DNA of 64,000 nucleotides from Bosea sp. NBC_00550 (GTDB lineage: Bacteria > Pseudomonadota > Alphaproteobacteria > Rhizobiales > Beijerinckiaceae): contig NZ_CP102773.1 of NCBI RefSeq assembly GCF_026020075.1, positions 310,001-374,000 of the forward strand, read 5' to 3'. The notes beneath the pieces are model-generated. The model was not told where the DNA came from and did not search any database. It worked only from the letters and a program-made list of their open reading frames with translations. Of this stretch, positions 43,239 through 51,690 are shown in pieces (the first letter of the stretch is position 1; every line of letters begins with the position of its first letter). Made by a program: the position numbers and the translations under genes.

Positions 43239-44900
43239 ATGCAGCAAGCCCTTAGCGAAACGCGCGACTGGTCGGAGCTCAAGCTCCTCGTCGAGCGGAT
43301 GCGCAGCAATATCGAGGCGACGGCCCTGCCGCGGAACCTCGGCGCCTTCGTCGACGAGCGCGCCGCGGCCTGTGGCGACCAGACGCTGTGGACCTTCTTC
43401 GAGCAAGAGGAGGGCGGGGTCGCGAGCTATGCGCAGGCCAAAGCGGCAATCGATCGGACCGCGGCCGGCCTCTATGCCGCGGGGGTGCGCATGGGCACGC
43501 ATGTCGCGGTCATGCTGCCGAACATCCCCGAATTCCCCGTCACCTGGCTGGCGCTCGCCACGCTTGGCGCCGTCATGGTGCCAGTCAATATCGGCTATAC
43601 CGGCCGCGAGCTCGATTATGTCCTGACGGATTCGCAGGCCGCCCACCTGGTCGTCCATGCCAGCTGCCTGCCGGCCTACGAGGCGCTGGGGGATGCCGCA
43701 CCGTTGCCGAAATCGGCGGTCTTCCTGATCGGCGACGACGCGGGTACCGGCGCCGATGGCTATGCGCGGATCGACGCGAATGCCCCTGCCCTTCCGCAGG
43801 GCCTGCCTCAGCCCGAACTCGATGACATCGTCAACATCCAGTACACCTCCGGCACGACGGGCTTCCCGAAGGGCTGCATGCTGACGCATCGCTACTGGCT
43901 CACCATATCGCTGGTGGCGGCCATGCGAGGAGGCGAGGCGGAAAATCCGAAGAACATCCTGGCTGCGCAGCCCTTCTTCTACATGGACCCGCAATGGCTG
44001 ACCTTGATGGCGATGCGGGTCGGCGGGCAGATCTTCGTCGCACGCCGCGCCAGCGCGACCCGTTTCCTGGACTGGGCCCGCCGCTACCAGATCCATTACT
44101 GCCTGTTCCCCGAGATCATCTACCAGCAGCCGCCCGACCCGCTCGATGCGGAAAATGAGCTGAAGCGGGTCTCGATATTCGGCTTCAACAAGGATTTCCA
44201 CGCTGATTTCGAGCGCCGCTTCGGCACCGTGGCGCGTGAATCCTTCGGCATGACCGAGGTCGGATCGGCGCTGTTCCTGCCCAGAGAAGCCTATCACATG
44301 GTCGGCTCGGGCTCCTGCGGTATGGTCGCGCCGTTTCGCGAGGCGCAGATCACCGACGCCGATGGCAATGTCGTGCCGGATGGCGAGATAGGCGAGCTTT
44401 GCATTCGCGGCCCCGGCATCATGCAGGGCTATTATCGCAAGCCCGAGGCGAACCAAGCCGCCTTCCGCGGCGACTGGTTCCGCACCGGGGACCTGTTCTG
44501 GCGCGACGCGCAGGGCTTCCACTATATCGTGGGGCGGCTCAAGGACATGATCCGGAGAAGCGGCGAGAACATCGCCGCCCGCGAGGTCGAGGCCGCCCTG
44601 GCCGAGATGCCCGAAGTGCTCGAGGCCGCCGTCGTCGGCGTCAAGGATCCTGCACGCGGCGAGGAGGTGAAGGCCTATATCGTCCTGCAGCCCGGCGTCT
44701 CGGCGGCGCAGGCCTCCCCCGAGATGATCTTCGCGCACTGCAAGTCCCGCCTGGCGCCCTTCAAGACGCCGCGCTACCTCGAATATCGCGAGGCTTTGCC
44801 GAAGACGCCCTCCGAAAAAATCGCCAAGCAGAAGCTGATTGCCGAGAAGCCCGACCTGCGCGCCGGCAGTTTCGATCGCGTCACCAATGAGTGGCTCTGA
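43239..44900 (+). CDS. AMP-forming acyl-CoA ligase (CaiC-like)
   Basis: 553 aa adenylate-forming enzyme. N-terminal part NLGAFVDERAAACGDQTLWTFFE, then VAVMLPNIPEFPVTWLALATLGAVMVPVNIGYTGREL (typical of the crotonobetaine/carnitine-CoA ligase and related ATP-dependent ligases). P-loop YTSGTTGFPKGCM, A8 GDLFWRDAQGFHYIVGRLKDMI, and catalytic lysine near KTPSEKIAKQKL. The pairing with a polyamine-type importer and an enoyl-CoA hydratase recalls carnitine/betaine metabolism, though the true substrate is unknown. Confidence 0.92.
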   Translation: MQQALSETRDWSELKLLVERMRSNIEATALPRNLGAFVDERAAACGDQTLWTFFEQEEGGVASYAQAKAAIDRTAAGLYAAGVRMGTHVAVMLPNIPEFPVTWLALATLGAVMVPVNIGYTGRELDYVLTDSQAAHLVVHASCLPAYEALGDAAPLPKSAVFLIGDDAGTGADGYARIDANAPALPQGLPQPELDDIVNIQYTSGTTGFPKGCMLTHRYWLTISLVAAMRGGEAENPKNILAAQPFFYMDPQWLTLMAMRVGGQIFVARRASATRFLDWARRYQIHYCLFPEIIYQQPPDPLDAENELKRVSIFGFNKDFHADFERRFGTVARESFGMTEVGSALFLPREAYHMVGSGSCGMVAPFREAQITDADGNVVPDGEIGELCIRGPGIMQGYYRKPEANQAAFRGDWFRTGDLFWRDAQGFHYIVGRLKDMIRRSGENIAAREVEAALAEMPEVLEAAVVGVKDPARGEEVKAYIVLQPGVSAAQASPEMIFAHCKSRLAPFKTPRYLEYREALPKTPSEKIAKQKLIAEKPDLRAGSFDRVTNEWL

Positions 44901-44922
44901 GGCCTACAAGAGGAACAGACAC

Positions 44923-45723
44923 ATGCCTTTCGAATATGAGCGCCGTGGCAAGATCGGCTATTTCACAATCCGGAACGGCTCGGTTAATCCGATGACCCCG
45001 GCCATGCACAAGCAGTTCTACCAGATGATGCTCGAGTTCCTCGCCGATGACGAGGTACGCGTCGGGATTCTCCAGGGGGCCGGAGACCGCGCCTTCTCAG
45101 CAGGCGACGACATCAAGAACGACTACGCTAAGTTCGCCACGCCGATGGACGAGCTCACCTATTATCTGGCGCCCAAGCACCGCGTCGCCGAAGGCGAGCC
45201 CGATACCTTCAGTTGGTCGCGGGAGGTCCTGTCGCTCAACCGGTTCAAGCCGATCGTCGGGGCCGTGCGCGGCTATTGCTACGGCCAGGGCATGATCTAT
45301 CTCAGCCATCTCACCGATATCCGCGTGGCGTCTGAGGATGCGAAGTTCGGCTTCCCCGAGATCGCCTACGGCATGGGTGGCGCAGGCGGTTCGACCCGGC
45401 TTTCCCATTTCCTGCCGCACACCGTTGCGATGGAGATGCTTCTCACCGGAGATCCGCTGTCCGCGCAGGATGCCTTGAGAGCAAACTTGGTGAACGCTGT
45501 CGTGCCATCCGATCAGGTTCTGGCAAAGGCGGAGGAATATGCAGCGCGCATCGCGCGTCACCCCCTTCTCGCGCTGCGCGTCGAGATGGAAGCTTCGGTC
45601 CGCTGCATGGACATGTCGCGGCAGGACGCGTTGGATTACGTGAAGAACCTCTATCGCATGCAGCGACTGGCTTACAATGGCGAAGAAAAGGTTGAATCTT
45701 TTTTATATAAAGAAAAAATCTGA
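44923..45723 (+). CDS. Enoyl-CoA hydratase/isomerase family protein
   Basis: 266 aa from ATG 44923 (MPFEYERRGKIGYFTIRN), with AGAGGAAC upstream. Crotonase fold: ILQGAGDRAFSAGDDIKND, KPIVGAVRGYCYGQGMIYLSHLTDIRVASEDAKFGFPEIAYGMGGAGGSTRL, where a Glu in FPEIAYG is the likely general acid/base. GYCYGQGM replaces the common GxxxGGG. The C-terminal helix RMQRLAYNGEEKVESFL is typical. Last gene of module 3, 22 bp after the ligase. Confidence 0.92.
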   Translation: MPFEYERRGKIGYFTIRNGSVNPMTPAMHKQFYQMMLEFLADDEVRVGILQGAGDRAFSAGDDIKNDYAKFATPMDELTYYLAPKHRVAEGEPDTFSWSREVLSLNRFKPIVGAVRGYCYGQGMIYLSHLTDIRVASEDAKFGFPEIAYGMGGAGGSTRLSHFLPHTVAMEMLLTGDPLSAQDALRANLVNAVVPSDQVLAKAEEYAARIARHPLLALRVEMEASVRCMDMSRQDALDYVKNLYRMQRLAYNGEEKVESFLYKEKI

Positions 45724-45798
45724 AAACTAAATTATATACTCTCGATATTCAGATCATTTAGCGCGTGGCGATTGATCTAAATTCTATAAAATGTGTTC

Positions 45799-45833
45799 GG
45801 AGATCCGAAGGACCATGGATCCATCGGATCTCC
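45799..45833. terminator. Long palindrome downstream of module 3
   Basis: Perfect 10-bp stem GGAGATCCGA/TCGGATCTCC with a 15-base loop, in an AT-rich stretch (45700-45800) just after the hydratase gene. Probably a transcription terminator or processing hairpin for the operon; no T-run of note. Confidence 0.5.
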
Positions 45834-45943
45834 TTGTGAATGAGTAGTCTAAGGCCGCATGCTAGCCGGGCTGATGCTCTGATGCTGCTGGACGCCCGCA
45901 TTTCAAGGAATGCTGTGGTTGGCATGAGTTGACCCGACCGCGG

Positions 45944-45986
45944 AATGTCCGCTTCCGGGCAGCCAGCCAAGGTCCGCTTATGGCGC
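45944..45986 (+). repeat. Dispersed intergenic repeat, copy B1
   Basis: AATGTCCGCTTCCGGGCAGC then CCAAGGTCCGCTTATGGCGC: the best-preserved forward copy of the short core. Directly continued by repeat family C. Confidence 0.75.
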
Positions 45987-46033
45987 GATCAGTGCGTTTG
46001 CAGCGGCGGTCGCGAAGTTCAACTTCCCACCCG
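45982..46033 (+). repeat. Repeat family C, copy 2 (52 bp)
   Basis: Reverse complement is about 46/52 identical to 13736-13787. It abuts copy B1 and ends 30 bp before the hairpin that follows the recombinase gene. Confidence 0.7.
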
Positions 46034-46062
46034 AGTTTGCCGTTGGCCGAACGGCGGAAGGA

Positions 46063-46084
46063 GCACGGCGGGAGCCCGCCGTGC
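46063..46084 (-). terminator. Hairpin terminating the recombinase gene
   Basis: Perfect 10-bp inverted repeat GCACGGCGGG-AG-CCCGCCGTGC, seven bases past the recombinase stop codon (minus strand). Confidence 0.6.
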
Positions 46085-46090
46085 CAAAGC

Positions 46091-46717
46091 TCATAGGTCC
46101 GTTTGCTCCGAAAGGAGAAGCGCGTCGTCGACCTCGATACCGAGGTAGCGCACGGTGCTTTCCAGTTTTGTGTGGCCTAGAAGAAGCTGGCAGGCGCGTA
46201 GATTGCCCGTGCGCTTATAGATCAGCGCAACCTTCGTTCGCCGGAGACTGTGCGTCCCGTAGAGCGCTGGATCCAATCCGATCAGCGCTACCCAGCTGTC
46301 CAGAAGGCGGCCGTACTGGCGCGTTGTAATGTGATCGCCCTGCCGGCTACGGCTCGGGAAAAGCCAGTCGTCTTCTCGGGAACCTCGCGTTCTAAGCCAG
46401 GCAGTAAGCGCTTCGCGGGCTGAGTCCGTCAGTTCGAATGGTACCGGCCGCCCCGTCTTCTGCTGAACGATTGCGGTTCGGAGGCGAACGGTGCCTCCGA
46501 GGACGATATCGGCGACACGAAGGCGAACGAGATCGCACCCGCGCAGCTTGCTGTCGATCGCAAGATTGAACATGGCGAGATCGCGGGTCCGCCCCTCATG
46601 CTGAAGTCGGGTTCGCAACGCCCAGATATGCTTTGGCTTCAGAGGCGGCTTCGGTCCGATGATACGACCGAGGTTCCACGCCTGATGAGGCTGTTGGTTA
46701 TGCGCCTGGATATCCAT
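46091..46717 (-). CDS. Small tyrosine recombinase/integrase
   Basis: 208 aa. About 30 N-terminal residues (HQAWNLGRIIGPKPPLKPKHIWALRTRL) then the whole catalytic domain: Arg in AIDSKLRGCDLVRLRV, Lys in VQQKTGRPVPFEL, HSLRRT (HxxR), GHTKLESTVRYLG with the nucleophile Tyr in RYLG. It lacks the usual SAM-like core-binding N-terminal domain, as in a widespread group of about 200-aa integrases in alphaproteobacteria. The gene lies between inverted copies of the B repeat (45944 and 46862). No tRNA or attachment site was recognised. Confidence 0.92.
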   Translation of the reverse strand: MDIQAHNQQPHQAWNLGRIIGPKPPLKPKHIWALRTRLQHEGRTRDLAMFNLAIDSKLRGCDLVRLRVADIVLGGTVRLRTAIVQQKTGRPVPFELTDSAREALTAWLRTRGSREDDWLFPSRSRQGDHITTRQYGRLLDSWVALIGLDPALYGTHSLRRTKVALIYKRTGNLRACQLLLGHTKLESTVRYLGIEVDDALLLSEQTDL

Positions 46718-46818
46718 GGCAGATCCCCTTCTTGGGACGCCGCATCCTGGAAAATTCTATCAAATGCGGACGGGTTTCTAACGCCTCGTGGTGAAAACCG
46801 CAGGGAGGAGCGCAGCTT

Positions 46819-46862
46819 GCGCCAATTGCGGACATCGGGTGGTTGCCCGGCAGCGGACATTC
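46819..46862 (-). repeat. Dispersed intergenic repeat, copy B2
   Basis: GCGCCAATTGCGGACATCGG then TTGCCCGGCAGCGGACATT. Reverse orientation to copy B1 on the other side of the recombinase gene. The rest of the 455-bp gap 46718-47172 holds the recombinase promoter side and the IclR promoter; no further gene seen. Confidence 0.75.
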
Positions 46863-47138
46863 GGGGGCTGTCCATTAGCGCGGTCCGTTGGCGATCCTTT
46901 GCGGACCTAAGTGATGGTTGGGCCACTTCGTTTGAGCCTGGCGTCATAGTTCGAGCGGGCGGGCCGGAAGCGCTGCTTCGTTTGGCTGCTGATGTTCGCA
47001 GAGGCTGCGCGCTTCATCAGCATCGCCGACCGATCGATGCGCTAACCCAAATGTTTCGCCGCTCCGGACATCGCAGCCTCGGCCGACGCTTGACAGGCGC
47101 CGCAGTTAACCCATAGCGTATCAAATAATAAAATGACG

Positions 47139-47158
47139 TTTCATTATATAAAATGAAA
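47139..47158. promoter_or_regulatory. Candidate IclR autoregulatory operator
   Basis: Inverted repeat TTTCATT-ATATAA-AATGAAA in an AT-rich stretch, 15 bp upstream of the IclR start. An extra AATGA (47132-47136) upstream of CG pairs with the first TTTCATT, making two overlapping palindromes. Likely both operator and -10 region. Confidence 0.55.
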
Positions 47159-47172
47159 CACGAGGAACGCTC

Positions 47173-47967
47173 TTGTCGACGGATTTGCCAAAAGCTGCGG
47201 GGAAGCCTCCGCCTGCCGGCACCAGCACGCTCGATCTCGCACTTCACGCGGTCGAGTATCTGGTGCAGCAGAGCCGCCCGGCTTCGCTGGCCCAGATCGC
47301 CGAGGCGCTCTCCGCGTCGAAGGCGACGATCTATCGGCACTTGGTAACGCTGCAGCGCCACGGCTTCGTGCGGCAGGATCCGGAAACGGGCCGCTATGAC
47401 GCCGGCATCAAGCTGGTCGTGCTGGGCGAGTCGCTGCGTCAGCGCTTCGACATCGTCAGCGCCGCGCGCGAGGAACTGATGACCTTGCGCGACCGCACCG
47501 GCCAAGCCGTGACGGTCTGCGCTGCGGTCGATGACGAGCTTATCGTCCTCGAACTGATCCAGGGGCGTACGCTCATCGAATTTGCCACGAGGCCGGGCAC
47601 GCGGCTCGCCTTCCATGCCAGCGCGCACGGCAAGATCTGGCTCACCTTCGGTCCCCAGCAGCGCGCGACCGCCATCGCCAACGGTCCGCTCGAGGCCTGG
47701 ACGCCGGCGACGATCGTCTCGCGAGATGCGCTGATCGCCGATCTCGATGCCGTCCGCGCCCGCGGCTGGGCGACGGCGCCCGACGAGGTGATCACCGGCG
47801 TCAACACGCTGGCCGCACCCGTCTTCGACCACCGCAAGCTTCTCGTCGGCTCGATCGCCATCGTCGGTGCGACGCAGTTCATTCCGCCCGTTCCCGATCC
47901 CGAACAGATCCGTGAGGTCGTCGGCAGCGCCGCACGTATCTCGCGTGGCTTGACCTGGAAAGACTGA
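47173..47967 (+). CDS. IclR-family transcriptional regulator (module 4)
   Basis: 264 aa starting at TTG 47173, with AGGA nine bases upstream; no ATG in this frame fits the family N-terminus. HTH: LDLALHAVEYLVQQSRPASLAQIAEALSASKATIYRHLVTLQRHGFV. Effector domain: REELMTLRDRTGQAVTVCAAVDDELIVLELIQGR, HASAHGKIWLTF, GWATAPDEVITGVNTLAAPVFD. Four bp before the hydantoinase A gene and in the same direction, so it probably belongs to the operon and autoregulates it. Confidence 0.93.
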   Translation: MSTDLPKAAGKPPPAGTSTLDLALHAVEYLVQQSRPASLAQIAEALSASKATIYRHLVTLQRHGFVRQDPETGRYDAGIKLVVLGESLRQRFDIVSAAREELMTLRDRTGQAVTVCAAVDDELIVLELIQGRTLIEFATRPGTRLAFHASAHGKIWLTFGPQQRATAIANGPLEAWTPATIVSRDALIADLDAVRARGWATAPDEVITGVNTLAAPVFDHRKLLVGSIAIVGATQFIPPVPDPEQIREVVGSAARISRGLTWKD

Positions 47968-47971
47968 GAAC

Positions 47972-50035
47972 ATGACCTATTCGCTGGCCGTCGATATCGG
48001 CGGCACCTTCACCGATATCGTATTGCGCGACTCCCGCGGGGGCTTGAGCGTCGACAAGACGCTGACCACGCATCACGACCTCTTGGAAGGCTTTTTCCGG
48101 GGCGTGGACTCCGTGCTGGGGAAGGCCGGCGTCGCCGCGGACGCGGTCGATGGCGTCGTGGTGCATGCCACCACGGTCGTCACCAATGCGCTTATCGAAC
48201 GCAAGGGACTGCCGACGGCGCTCGTTGTCACCGAGGGTTTTCGCGATGTGCTGTCGATCCGCAACGAGCATCGCTACGACATGTACGATCCGCAGATCGA
48301 GTTTCCCGAGCCCCTGGTCACGCGCGAGCTGACTTTCGGGTTGAAAGAGCGCGTCCTGGCGGACGGCACGGTTGCGCTCGCGCCGAGCCCGCAAGACATT
48401 GCCGAACTCGCGGCGGAAATCCGGGCCAGCGGCGCGCGCGCCGTTGCGATCTGCTTCCTGAACAGCTTCGCGAATCCCGACAACGAGGGGCTGGTCGCGG
48501 CCGCCCTGTCGCGCGAGCTCAACGACGTCTTCATCTGCACCTCGGCCGAGGTCGCGCCGCAGATCCGTGAGTACCAGCGCGCCTCGACGGCGACCGTGAA
48601 CGCCTATGCGATGCCGATCTCGCAGCCCTATCTCAAGCGCCTGAGCGACCGGCTGCGGGTCGAGGGCTTCGCGAACACCCCGCTGATCATGCTCTCCTCC
48701 GGCGGTGTTGTCGGGGCCGAGACGGCGGGCCGCAACCCGGTGCGGATGATCGAGAGCGGCCCGGCGGCCGGCGCGCTCGCAGCTTGCCACTATGCCGAAC
48801 TCCTTGGCATCGACCGGCTGATGTCCTTCGACATGGGCGGCACCACCGCCAAGGCCTGCCTGATCGAGAACCGCACTCCGCTGATCACCGGGCTGTTCGA
48901 GGTCGACCGTCGCTACCGCTTCCGGGAGGGCAGCGGCCTGCCAGTCACCGTGCCCTCGATCGACCTGATCGAGATCGGCGCAGGCGGCGGCAGCATCGCC
49001 CATGTCGACGATCTAGGCCTGCTCAAGGTTGGTCCCGAAAGCGCGGGCTCCAATCCCGGCCCGGCCTGTTACGGCCGCGGTGGTCAAAACGCGACGGTCA
49101 CCGATGCCGACCTCGTTCTGGGCCTGATCGACGCCGAGAACTTCCTGGGCGGCGACATGTCGCTCGACAAGGCGGCTTGCGATGGCGCGATAGCGCGGCT
49201 CGGCGATGCGCTCGGCCTCAATCCCGTGCAGGCGGCGCGGGGCATCTACCGCATCGTCACGGAGGCGATGGCTTCGGCGGCGCGCACCCATGCGACCGAT
49301 CGTGGTGTCGACTATCGGGGTCTGCCGCTCTTCGCCTTCGGTGGCGCAGGCCCGCTTCACGCCTGCGGCGTTGCAGATCTACTCCAGAGCACAAGCGTGA
49401 TCGTGCCACCGCAGTCCAGCGTGCTCTCCGCTTTCGGCACGCTGGTCACACCCGTCCGGCTCGATCTCGTGCGCAGCGACCTGACTCGGGTCGACCAGCT
49501 CGACTGGGCGCGTGCCGACCGCGTGATCGGCGAGCTCGCGAGCGAAGGACTGACGGCACTCGGCGAATCCGGCTGCGCCGCCTCCGACGTCACGATCCTT
49601 GTCGGCGCCGACATGCGCTATGTCGGCCAGCAGCATGAGGTCACGGTCATTTTCGAAACCGACCCGCGCCAGAGCCGCGACAGTGCAGCGCTGACTGCTC
49701 AGTTCGAGGCTGCCTATCGCACCCTCTACGGCGTCAACCCCTCGCATGTGCCGATCGAGCTCGTGACCTGGCGGGTCGTCGCGCGCGGCCCGCTGCCTCA
49801 TTTCGACGGCCAGGCCAGAGCGCAGATCGCGGCCGGTGCGCCCAAGCGCCATCGCGCCGTTCATGCCTGGGAGGACGGCCAGTCCGTTCCAGTCTACGAG
49901 CGCTCGGCGCTCGCCACCGGCCAGACCATCTCTGGCCCTGCCATCATCGAGGAGCGCGAGACCACCACCGCGCTGCCGCCCGGCTGGAGCGCGACGATCG
50001 ACGCGCTCGGCTGCATCGTTGCCACGAAAGGCTGA
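47972..50035 (+). CDS. hyuA: Hydantoinase/oxoprolinase family protein, subunit A
   Basis: 687 aa. N-terminal hydantoinase A domain with VDIGGTFTDIVLRD, VVHATTVVTNALIERKGLPTALVVTEGF; then the ASKHA-fold core LMSFDMGGTTAKACLIE, IDLIEIGAGGGSIAHVDD, VGPESAGSNPGPACYGRGG; C-terminal SSVLSAFGTLVTP and MRYVGQQHEVTV. With subunit B such enzymes hydrolyse cyclic amides (hydantoins, 5-oxoproline) with ATP, or carboxylate ketones in the acetone carboxylase branch. Substrate not determinable; the neighbouring Liv-type importer suggests an amino-acid-like compound. Confidence 0.94.
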   Translation: MTYSLAVDIGGTFTDIVLRDSRGGLSVDKTLTTHHDLLEGFFRGVDSVLGKAGVAADAVDGVVVHATTVVTNALIERKGLPTALVVTEGFRDVLSIRNEHRYDMYDPQIEFPEPLVTRELTFGLKERVLADGTVALAPSPQDIAELAAEIRASGARAVAICFLNSFANPDNEGLVAAALSRELNDVFICTSAEVAPQIREYQRASTATVNAYAMPISQPYLKRLSDRLRVEGFANTPLIMLSSGGVVGAETAGRNPVRMIESGPAAGALAACHYAELLGIDRLMSFDMGGTTAKACLIENRTPLITGLFEVDRRYRFREGSGLPVTVPSIDLIEIGAGGGSIAHVDDLGLLKVGPESAGSNPGPACYGRGGQNATVTDADLVLGLIDAENFLGGDMSLDKAACDGAIARLGDALGLNPVQAARGIYRIVTEAMASAARTHATDRGVDYRGLPLFAFGGAGPLHACGVADLLQSTSVIVPPQSSVLSAFGTLVTPVRLDLVRSDLTRVDQLDWARADRVIGELASEGLTALGESGCAASDVTILVGADMRYVGQQHEVTVIFETDPRQSRDSAALTAQFEAAYRTLYGVNPSHVPIELVTWRVVARGPLPHFDGQARAQIAAGAPKRHRAVHAWEDGQSVPVYERSALATGQTISGPAIIEERETTTALPPGWSATIDALGCIVATKG

Positions 50036-50041
50036 AACCCG

Positions 50042-51610
50042 ATGGCAAGTTCACAGCCCATGGACGGAGTTGAACTCGAAATCCTCTGGTCGAACCTCAT
50101 CGGTATCGTAAACGAGCGGGCCAAGGCGCTGCAACGCATCGCCTTCAGCCCGATCGTGCGCGAAGCCGGCGACCTCGCCTGCGCTCTGTTCGACCGGCGC
50201 GGGCGCATGGTGGCGCAGGCCAATACCGGTACGCCCGGCCACATAAACTCGCTCGCCATCGCCGGCGCGCATCTCGTGCGCCTGTTCGAGAGGCGTTGTG
50301 AGCCAGGCGACGTGCTGATCACCAATGATCCCTGGCTCTCGGCCGGGCATTTCTTCGACATCACCATCCTGACGCCGATCTTCGACGGCGCGAAGCTGCT
50401 CGCCTATATCGGCTCGACCATCCACCACACCGATATCGGCGGCTACGGCATCGGCGCCGGCGCCCGCGACGTGCATGAGGAAGGCCTCTGGATCCCGCCA
50501 CTCAAGCTCTATGAGCGTGGCAAGCCGAGCGAGATGCTGCACGACATCATCCGCCGCAACGTGCGCACGCCCGATGCCGTCTTCGGGGACCTCTCGGCGC
50601 AGGTTTCCTCAGGCGAGGCGGCGGCCGAGCACCTGATCACGTTGTGCGAACGCTATGGCATCAACGACATCGAGGGCTTGTCGGACGAGATCATCAACCG
50701 CTCGGAAGAAGCGACGCGCAATGCGATCCGCAAGCTCAAGCCCGGCACCTATCACGGCGAGGCCGTCTTCGACGTGCCCGGCGGCGAGGTCATTACGCTG
50801 AAGACCGCCGTCACCGTCGATGCCGAGAACGGCTCGATCATCGTCGATTTCGACGGGTCGTCCCCGCAGACGACCACCGGCATCAACGTGGTGCTGAACT
50901 ACACGCACGCCTATTCGACCTTCGCGATCCGCTCCTGCCTCAATCCGGATCTGCCGAACAACGCCGGGTCGCTGGCGCCGATCGAGGTGCGCGCGCCGGT
51001 CGGCTCGATCATCAACTGCGCCTATCCGGCGCCGGTCAATGCGCGCCATGTCGTGGGCATGTATGTGCCGATGCCGATCCTGAAGGCGCTGCATCAGGTC
51101 ATGCCGGAGCGCGTGCTGGCGGAAGGCTCAGGCGCGGTCTGGACCATCCAGATCCAGGGTCGCAAGGCGAGCGGCGAGCCCTTCACCTCGTCGATGTTCA
51201 ACTATTCCGGCGGCATGGGTGCGCGCGCCGGCAAGCCGGGCCCCAGCGCGACCTGCTATCCCACTGGCGTCGCGGCGGTCCCGATCGAAATCCTCGAAGC
51301 AACGATGCCGATCGTCTTCGACCGCAAGGAGCTGCGTCCAGGCTCGGGCGGCAAGGGCCGGATGCAGGGGGGGGACGGCCAGATCATCCAGTTCCACATG
51401 CACACCGACCATGCCTGGCTGCTCAATGCCGTGCCGAGCCGACTCGAACGGGGTCCGGACGGCATCGATGGCGGGCTGTCGGGTGCGCCGGGCCGCTTCC
51501 TCGTCAACGGCAAACCCGTCAGCGAGGCCAAAAAGCTGACGATGCAGGCCGGCGATGTCGTGCTGCTCGAGACGCCCGGCGGAGGAGGCTACGGCAAGCC
51601 GACAGCCTGA
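50042..51610 (+). CDS. hyuB: Hydantoinase/oxoprolinase family protein, subunit B
   Basis: 522 aa, 6 bp after subunit A. MDGVELEILWSNLIGIVNERAKALQRIAFSPIVREAGDLACALFDRRGRMVAQANTGTPGHI (family start), then DVLITNDPWLSAGHFFDITILTPIF, GSTIHHTDIGGYGIGAGARDVHEEGL, and the C-terminal PGSGGKGRMQGGDGQIIQF with LETPGGGGYGKP. These are the standard HyuB motifs including the metal-site GSTIHHxD and the terminal PGGGGYG. Obligate partner of subunit A. Confidence 0.94.
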   Translation: MASSQPMDGVELEILWSNLIGIVNERAKALQRIAFSPIVREAGDLACALFDRRGRMVAQANTGTPGHINSLAIAGAHLVRLFERRCEPGDVLITNDPWLSAGHFFDITILTPIFDGAKLLAYIGSTIHHTDIGGYGIGAGARDVHEEGLWIPPLKLYERGKPSEMLHDIIRRNVRTPDAVFGDLSAQVSSGEAAAEHLITLCERYGINDIEGLSDEIINRSEEATRNAIRKLKPGTYHGEAVFDVPGGEVITLKTAVTVDAENGSIIVDFDGSSPQTTTGINVVLNYTHAYSTFAIRSCLNPDLPNNAGSLAPIEVRAPVGSIINCAYPAPVNARHVVGMYVPMPILKALHQVMPERVLAEGSGAVWTIQIQGRKASGEPFTSSMFNYSGGMGARAGKPGPSATCYPTGVAAVPIEILEATMPIVFDRKELRPGSGGKGRMQGGDGQIIQFHMHTDHAWLLNAVPSRLERGPDGIDGGLSGAPGRFLVNGKPVSEAKKLTMQAGDVVLLETPGGGGYGKPTA

Positions 51611-51690
51611 CGACGATTTCCAGAAGACAAGAAAAGCCGGCGCCCCGCATCGGGGTGACCGGACAGAACCAGAGGGAACCGGGAGGACAT

